Shown one piece after another: positions 5,955 through 8,429 of a DNA stretch of 8,429 bases. The stretch is taken from positions 1 to 8,429 of the forward strand of contig JAPTWR010000111.1 of NCBI GenBank assembly GCA_028065135.1, given 5' to 3'. The translations under genes and the position numbers were made by a program. This stretch comes from Acidithiobacillus sp. (lineage in GTDB: Bacteria; Pseudomonadota; Gammaproteobacteria; Acidithiobacillales; Acidithiobacillaceae). The notes below the pieces were generated by a model. It was not told where the DNA came from. It searched no databases and saw nothing but the letters and a program-made list of their open reading frames with translations. Every line of letters begins with the position of its first letter. Position 1 is the stretch's first letter.

Positions 5955-7265
5955 ATGACGGAAGTGATACGGGATATTCCTTTCCTGGCCACGGATCGGG
6001 TGGAGGCTCTGCTGGATATCGAGCGCCACCTGATCGTCGAGCAATCCACGATTGAGCGCTGGTTTCGGGGACAATGGCAACGGACGCCACCGCCTTTCTA
6101 TGCCTCTGTGGACTTGCGCAACGCCGGTTTCAAGTTGGCGCCGGTGGACACCAATCTGTTTTCGGCGGGCTTCAATAACCTCAATCCGGAGTTTTCGGCG
6201 CTCTATGTTTCGGCTATTCAGCATTATCTGAACCAGTACCATCCAGGTCTGGAGCGGGTGCTGCTGATTCCTGAAAACCACACGCGTAACCTTTTTTATC
6301 TGGAGAGCGTGGCACGATTGCGTGAGTTGTTGGAACTCGCCGGATTGGACGTGCGGGTGGGCTCCCTGATTCTGGAAGATCGTACGGTCTATGATCTGCC
6401 TTCAGGTGGCCAGTTGCTGCTGGAACCACTGTGTCGCGACGACGGGCGGCTGTCGACGACGGGTTTTGAGGCACAACTGATTTTACTGAACAATGATTTA
6501 TCTGGTGGCGTGCCGGAAATATTGGCGGGCCTGGAGCAACCTGTTCTGCCCCCCCTCGCGGCAGGTTGGCGTAACCGGCGTAAATCTCAGCATTTCACCC
6601 ATTACCGTGCGGTGGCACAGGAGCTGGCGGAGGTGATTGGCATCGATCCCTGGCTGATTGACCCCGTTTTTCGGCGTTGTCAGGGCATTGACTTCATGCG
6701 CTCCGAAGGCCGCGAGTGCCTGGTTGCGAACGTGGATGCCGTACTGGAGATCACCCGCGAGCGTTATGCCCACTATGGTATTCATCAGCGTCCTTTTGTG
6801 ATCGTCAAGGCGGATGCGGGTACTTACGGTATGGGTATTATGACCGCCTATTCGGGTGAGGAATTCCTTGACCTCAATCGTAAGGAACGCACCCGGATGG
6901 CGAAGAGTAAAGAGGGGCTGCCGGTCAGTGACGTCTTTATTCAGGAGGGTGTATATACCTTCGAACAGACCGCGCAGGAGGCAGTCGCAGAGCCGGTGGT
7001 CTATATGATCGGTCAGCAGGTGCTGGGAGGATTTTACCGGGTGCATACGGAGCGTGGACGGGATGAGAATCTCAACGCTCCGGGTGCGCACTTTGAGCCA
7101 ATGGCCTTTGGCCAGACCTGCGTGCTCCCTTGCCGGAAGTCGCCACCGGATGCGCCGGCCAATCGGTACTATGCCTATGGCGTCATCGCGCGCCTCACCC
7201 TGGTGGCGGCGGCCCGGGAAATGGCAGACTGGCGGCGGCAAGGTACACTGGAGACAGGCCAATGA
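5955..7265 (+). CDS. gshA: Glutamate-cysteine ligase, Thiobacillus ferrooxidans-type GshA
   Basis: This 436-residue protein catalyses the first step of glutathione synthesis, ATP-dependent joining of L-glutamate and L-cysteine to gamma-glutamylcysteine. It resembles the uncommon GshA family first shown in T. ferrooxidans and found in a limited set of proteobacteria. It does not resemble the E. coli GshA or the plant/alphaproteobacterial types. Visible blocks are: PPFYASVDLRNAGFKLAPVDTNLF (46-69, listed here by its ends), FNNLNPEF (73-80), HFTHYRAV (213-220), the glycine-rich VIVKADAGTYGMGI (282-295) that looks like an ATP-grasp nucleotide loop, DVFIQEGV (326-333), GGFYRVH (358-364) and NLNAPGAHFEP (372-382). 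The RBS AGGA (5944-5947) overlaps the gltA stop, 7 nt before the ATG. Its stop overlaps the gshB start (ATGA at 7262-7265), so the two enzymes are probably coupled. Individual catalytic residues cannot be assigned with certainty. Confidence 0.9.
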   Translation: MTEVIRDIPFLATDRVEALLDIERHLIVEQSTIERWFRGQWQRTPPPFYASVDLRNAGFKLAPVDTNLFSAGFNNLNPEFSALYVSAIQHYLNQYHPGLERVLLIPENHTRNLFYLESVARLRELLELAGLDVRVGSLILEDRTVYDLPSGGQLLLEPLCRDDGRLSTTGFEAQLILLNNDLSGGVPEILAGLEQPVLPPLAAGWRNRRKSQHFTHYRAVAQELAEVIGIDPWLIDPVFRRCQGIDFMRSEGRECLVANVDAVLEITRERYAHYGIHQRPFVIVKADAGTYGMGIMTAYSGEEFLDLNRKERTRMAKSKEGLPVSDVFIQEGVYTFEQTAQEAVAEPVVYMIGQQVLGGFYRVHTERGRDENLNAPGAHFEPMAFGQTCVLPCRKSPPDAPANRYYAYGVIARLTLVAAAREMADWRRQGTLETGQ

Positions 7266-8200
7266 GTGCGCTCAAGGCCGCTATCCTTATGGATCCCATT
7301 ACCGGGATCAAACCGGCCAAAGATACGACGTTCGCCATGCTGCTGGCGGCGCAGGCGCGTGGGCATCCATGCTGGGTGTTTGGCCTGCCGGACCTGTTTT
7401 TTCGGGATGGGCGTTCCTGGGGACGACTCCGTACCATCGTTGTACGTGATGATGTGGAAGATTATTTTACGCTGGGTGAGACAGAAGAGCGCCCCCTCGA
7501 CGAGATGGATGTGGTCCTCATGCGTAAGGACCCTCCTGTGGGTCTGGAATATCTCACCGCCTGCTATCTGCTGGAGCACGCCGGCACCTGGGTGGTCAAC
7601 GATCCGGTCAGTCTGCGCAATGCCAATGAAAAGCTCTATGCCCTGCATTTCCCGGAATTTCTGCCGCCCTTGCTGGTCAGCCGGGATCTTGGGGATTTGC
7701 GGGCCTTTCTCGCCGAACACGGCGAAATCGTCGTCAAACCGCTCTCGGCGCGTGGTGGCGAAGGGGTGTTCTATCTGCACCTGCAGGACCGCAACGTCGG
7801 CAGTATTCTGGAGACGGTGACGGGCTGGGGCCAGCATTATGTGATGGCGCAGCGCTACCTGCCCGCGATTCGCGAGGGCGATAAACGGATTCTCCTGGTG
7901 GATGGCGTCCCGGTGCCAGGTGCCCTGCTGCGGGTGCCTTCGGCCGCGGATTTTCGCGGTAATCTGGTGGCAGGTGCAACGGGAGTAGCGGCGGAGATCA
8001 ATGACCGCGATCGGGACATCTGTGCGGCGATAGGCCCGGCCTTGCGCGCCGCGGGCCTGCTTTTTGTCGGCCTGGACGTGATCGGCGGGTATGTGACGGA
8101 GATCAATGTCACCAGCCCCACCGGGGCGCGGGAGATCAGGCGATTTTTTGGGGTCGATGCGGCGGATCTGCTCTGGCAGCGTCTGGAGCGGGGGCGATGA
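7262..8200 (+). CDS. gshB: Glutathione synthetase
   Basis: This 312-residue ATP-grasp enzyme adds glycine to gamma-glutamylcysteine to give glutathione. Family motifs in order: N-terminal ILMDPITGIKPAKDTTFAML (8-27), typical of bacterial GshB; VLMRKDPPVGLEY (85-97); VVNDPVSLRNANEKLY (111-126); EIVVKPLSARGGEGVF (155-170), the ATP-grasp loop; QRYLPAIREGDKRILLVDG (197-215); RGNLVAG (232-238); and GLDVIGGYVTEINVTSPTG (270-288), which carries the metal-binding Glu-x-Asn. The length fits the family. The open frame extends upstream to an ATG at 7130 inside gshA, but the start at 7262 is preferred. It gives the normal N-terminus, has GGAGA at 7250-7254 (7 nt spacing), and forms the ATGA overlap with gshA. 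It completes the glutathione pathway begun by the upstream gene. Confidence 0.95.
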   Translation: MSALKAAILMDPITGIKPAKDTTFAMLLAAQARGHPCWVFGLPDLFFRDGRSWGRLRTIVVRDDVEDYFTLGETEERPLDEMDVVLMRKDPPVGLEYLTACYLLEHAGTWVVNDPVSLRNANEKLYALHFPEFLPPLLVSRDLGDLRAFLAEHGEIVVKPLSARGGEGVFYLHLQDRNVGSILETVTGWGQHYVMAQRYLPAIREGDKRILLVDGVPVPGALLRVPSAADFRGNLVAGATGVAAEINDRDRDICAAIGPALRAAGLLFVGLDVIGGYVTEINVTSPTGAREIRRFFGVDAADLLWQRLERGR

Positions 8201-8225
8201 TGCGGCCCCGCCCGTGCCGGTGATC

Positions 8226-8243
8226 ACGGTACCTGCCGTTTTT
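8226..8243 (+). terminator. Weak candidate terminator after gshB
   Basis: ACGGT (8226-8230) can pair with GCCGT (8235-8239, including one G-T pair) over a 4-nt loop, followed by TTTTT (8239-8243). The stem is short, and a competing CCGTG/CACGG pairing (8212-8216 with 8225-8229) overlaps it. It might end the gltA-gshA-gshB transcript inefficiently, leaving read-through into yqgE possible. Confidence 0.25.
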
Positions 8244-8269
8244 GGTAGGAAAGACGTATCATAGGACTT

Positions 8270-8429
8270 ATGACCTTTTCTTCTCTCAAAAATCATCTGC
8301 TCATTGCCATGCCCGCGCTGCACGACGGCGTTTTCGACCGTACGGTGATCGTGGTCTGCGAACACAATGCCGAAGGCGCCATGGGCGTGGTTATCAACCG
8401 GCTGGTGGACATCAATATGTCCGATGCCC
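8270..8429 (+). CDS. yqgE: YqgE/AlgH family protein, N-terminal part (partial)
   Basis: The frame is open from ATG 8270 to the window end and gives the first 53 residues. The start ([20 protein letters not shown], then [19 protein letters not shown]) matches the well-conserved N-terminus of the UPF0301/YqgE-AlgH family, in which 'FLIAMP', 'VxYxCEHN' and 'GAMGxxxN' are diagnostic. The biochemical role of the family is not settled. AlgH was named for an effect on alginate genes in Pseudomonas, and yqgE often lies beside ruvX (yqgF). The start is supported mainly by homology: AGGA at 8263-8266 is only 3 nt away. The gene follows gshB after 69 nt. A TATCAT hexamer at 8257-8262 resembles a -10 box but lies too close to the ATG and has no good -35 partner. 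Confidence 0.9.
   Translation, partial: MTFSSLKNHLLIAMPALHDGVFDRTVIVVCEHNAEGAMGVVINRLVDINMSDA

Noticed and set aside
4770..6281. Long antisense open frame of about 500 codons opposite gltA.
   Set aside because: It is a mirror of codon usage in GC-rich DNA. It spans the gltA-gshA junction, its His/Arg/Gln-rich translation has no recognisable motif, and the sense gene is certain.
7130..7261. Upstream extension of gshB to an ATG at 7130.
   Set aside because: It lies wholly inside gshA and its translation does not look like GshB. The start at 7262 gives the normal family N-terminus, an RBS and an ATGA overlap.
8257..8262. TATCAT as the -10 box of a yqgE promoter.
   Set aside because: It matches 5 of 6 bases but no -35 hexamer is correctly spaced, and the start would fall at the ATG, leaving no leader.
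7175..8365. Long antisense open frame of about 396 codons opposite gshB and the yqgE start.
   Set aside because: Same shadow pattern: it runs across three sense genes and has no motif or convincing translation signal.

Overview
The window (8,429 bp, GC-rich, all genes on the + strand) looks like a bacterial chromosome segment from an Acidithiobacillus-type chemolithoautotroph. The best single clue is the glutamate-cysteine ligase, which belongs to the uncommon family first described in Thiobacillus (Acidithiobacillus) ferrooxidans. The autotroph-like type I citrate synthase and the order gltA-gshA-gshB-yqgE agree with this. The genus call is recalled from protein families, not from a database search. 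There is no sign of mobile elements, CRISPR arrays, tRNA or rRNA.

Layout: (1) Bases 1-4088 carry the end of a 2-oxoacid (pyruvate) dehydrogenase operon: the last 35 codons of the E1-alpha gene, a complete E1-beta gene (101-1081), and a 983-residue gene (1137-4088). This last gene joins a two-lipoyl-domain E2 acetyltransferase to a complete E3 dihydrolipoyl dehydrogenase in one polypeptide. (2) Bases 4089-4645 are a small separate unit: a plausible sigma70-type promoter, erpA (A-type Fe-S carrier) and a strong intrinsic terminator. (3) Bases 4785-8200 are a compact three-gene cluster: gltA (type I citrate synthase), gshA (T. ferrooxidans-type glutamate-cysteine ligase) and gshB (glutathione synthetase). 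They are joined by a 9-nt gap and an ATGA overlap. (4) From 8270 the window enters a yqgE/AlgH-family gene that runs off the end.

Together the genes trace a biosynthetic route: pyruvate to acetyl-CoA (PDH), acetyl-CoA plus oxaloacetate to citrate (GltA), then by enzymes not in the window (aconitase, isocitrate dehydrogenase, glutamate formation) to glutamate, and glutamate plus cysteine plus glycine to glutathione (GshA, GshB). ErpA could supply Fe-S clusters to enzymes such as aconitase. In sulfur oxidisers glutathione also serves as a carrier of sulfane sulfur, which would explain linking its synthesis to central carbon flux. This linkage is an inference from gene order.

The most notable item is the E2-E3 fusion, which has an Asn in place of the usual Asp of the E2 HxxxDG motif and unusual residues between the E3 redox cysteines. 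I see no wholly unknown system here. There is no gene-free stretch longer than 300 bases; the longest, 4593-4784, holds the erpA terminator and the gltA leader.
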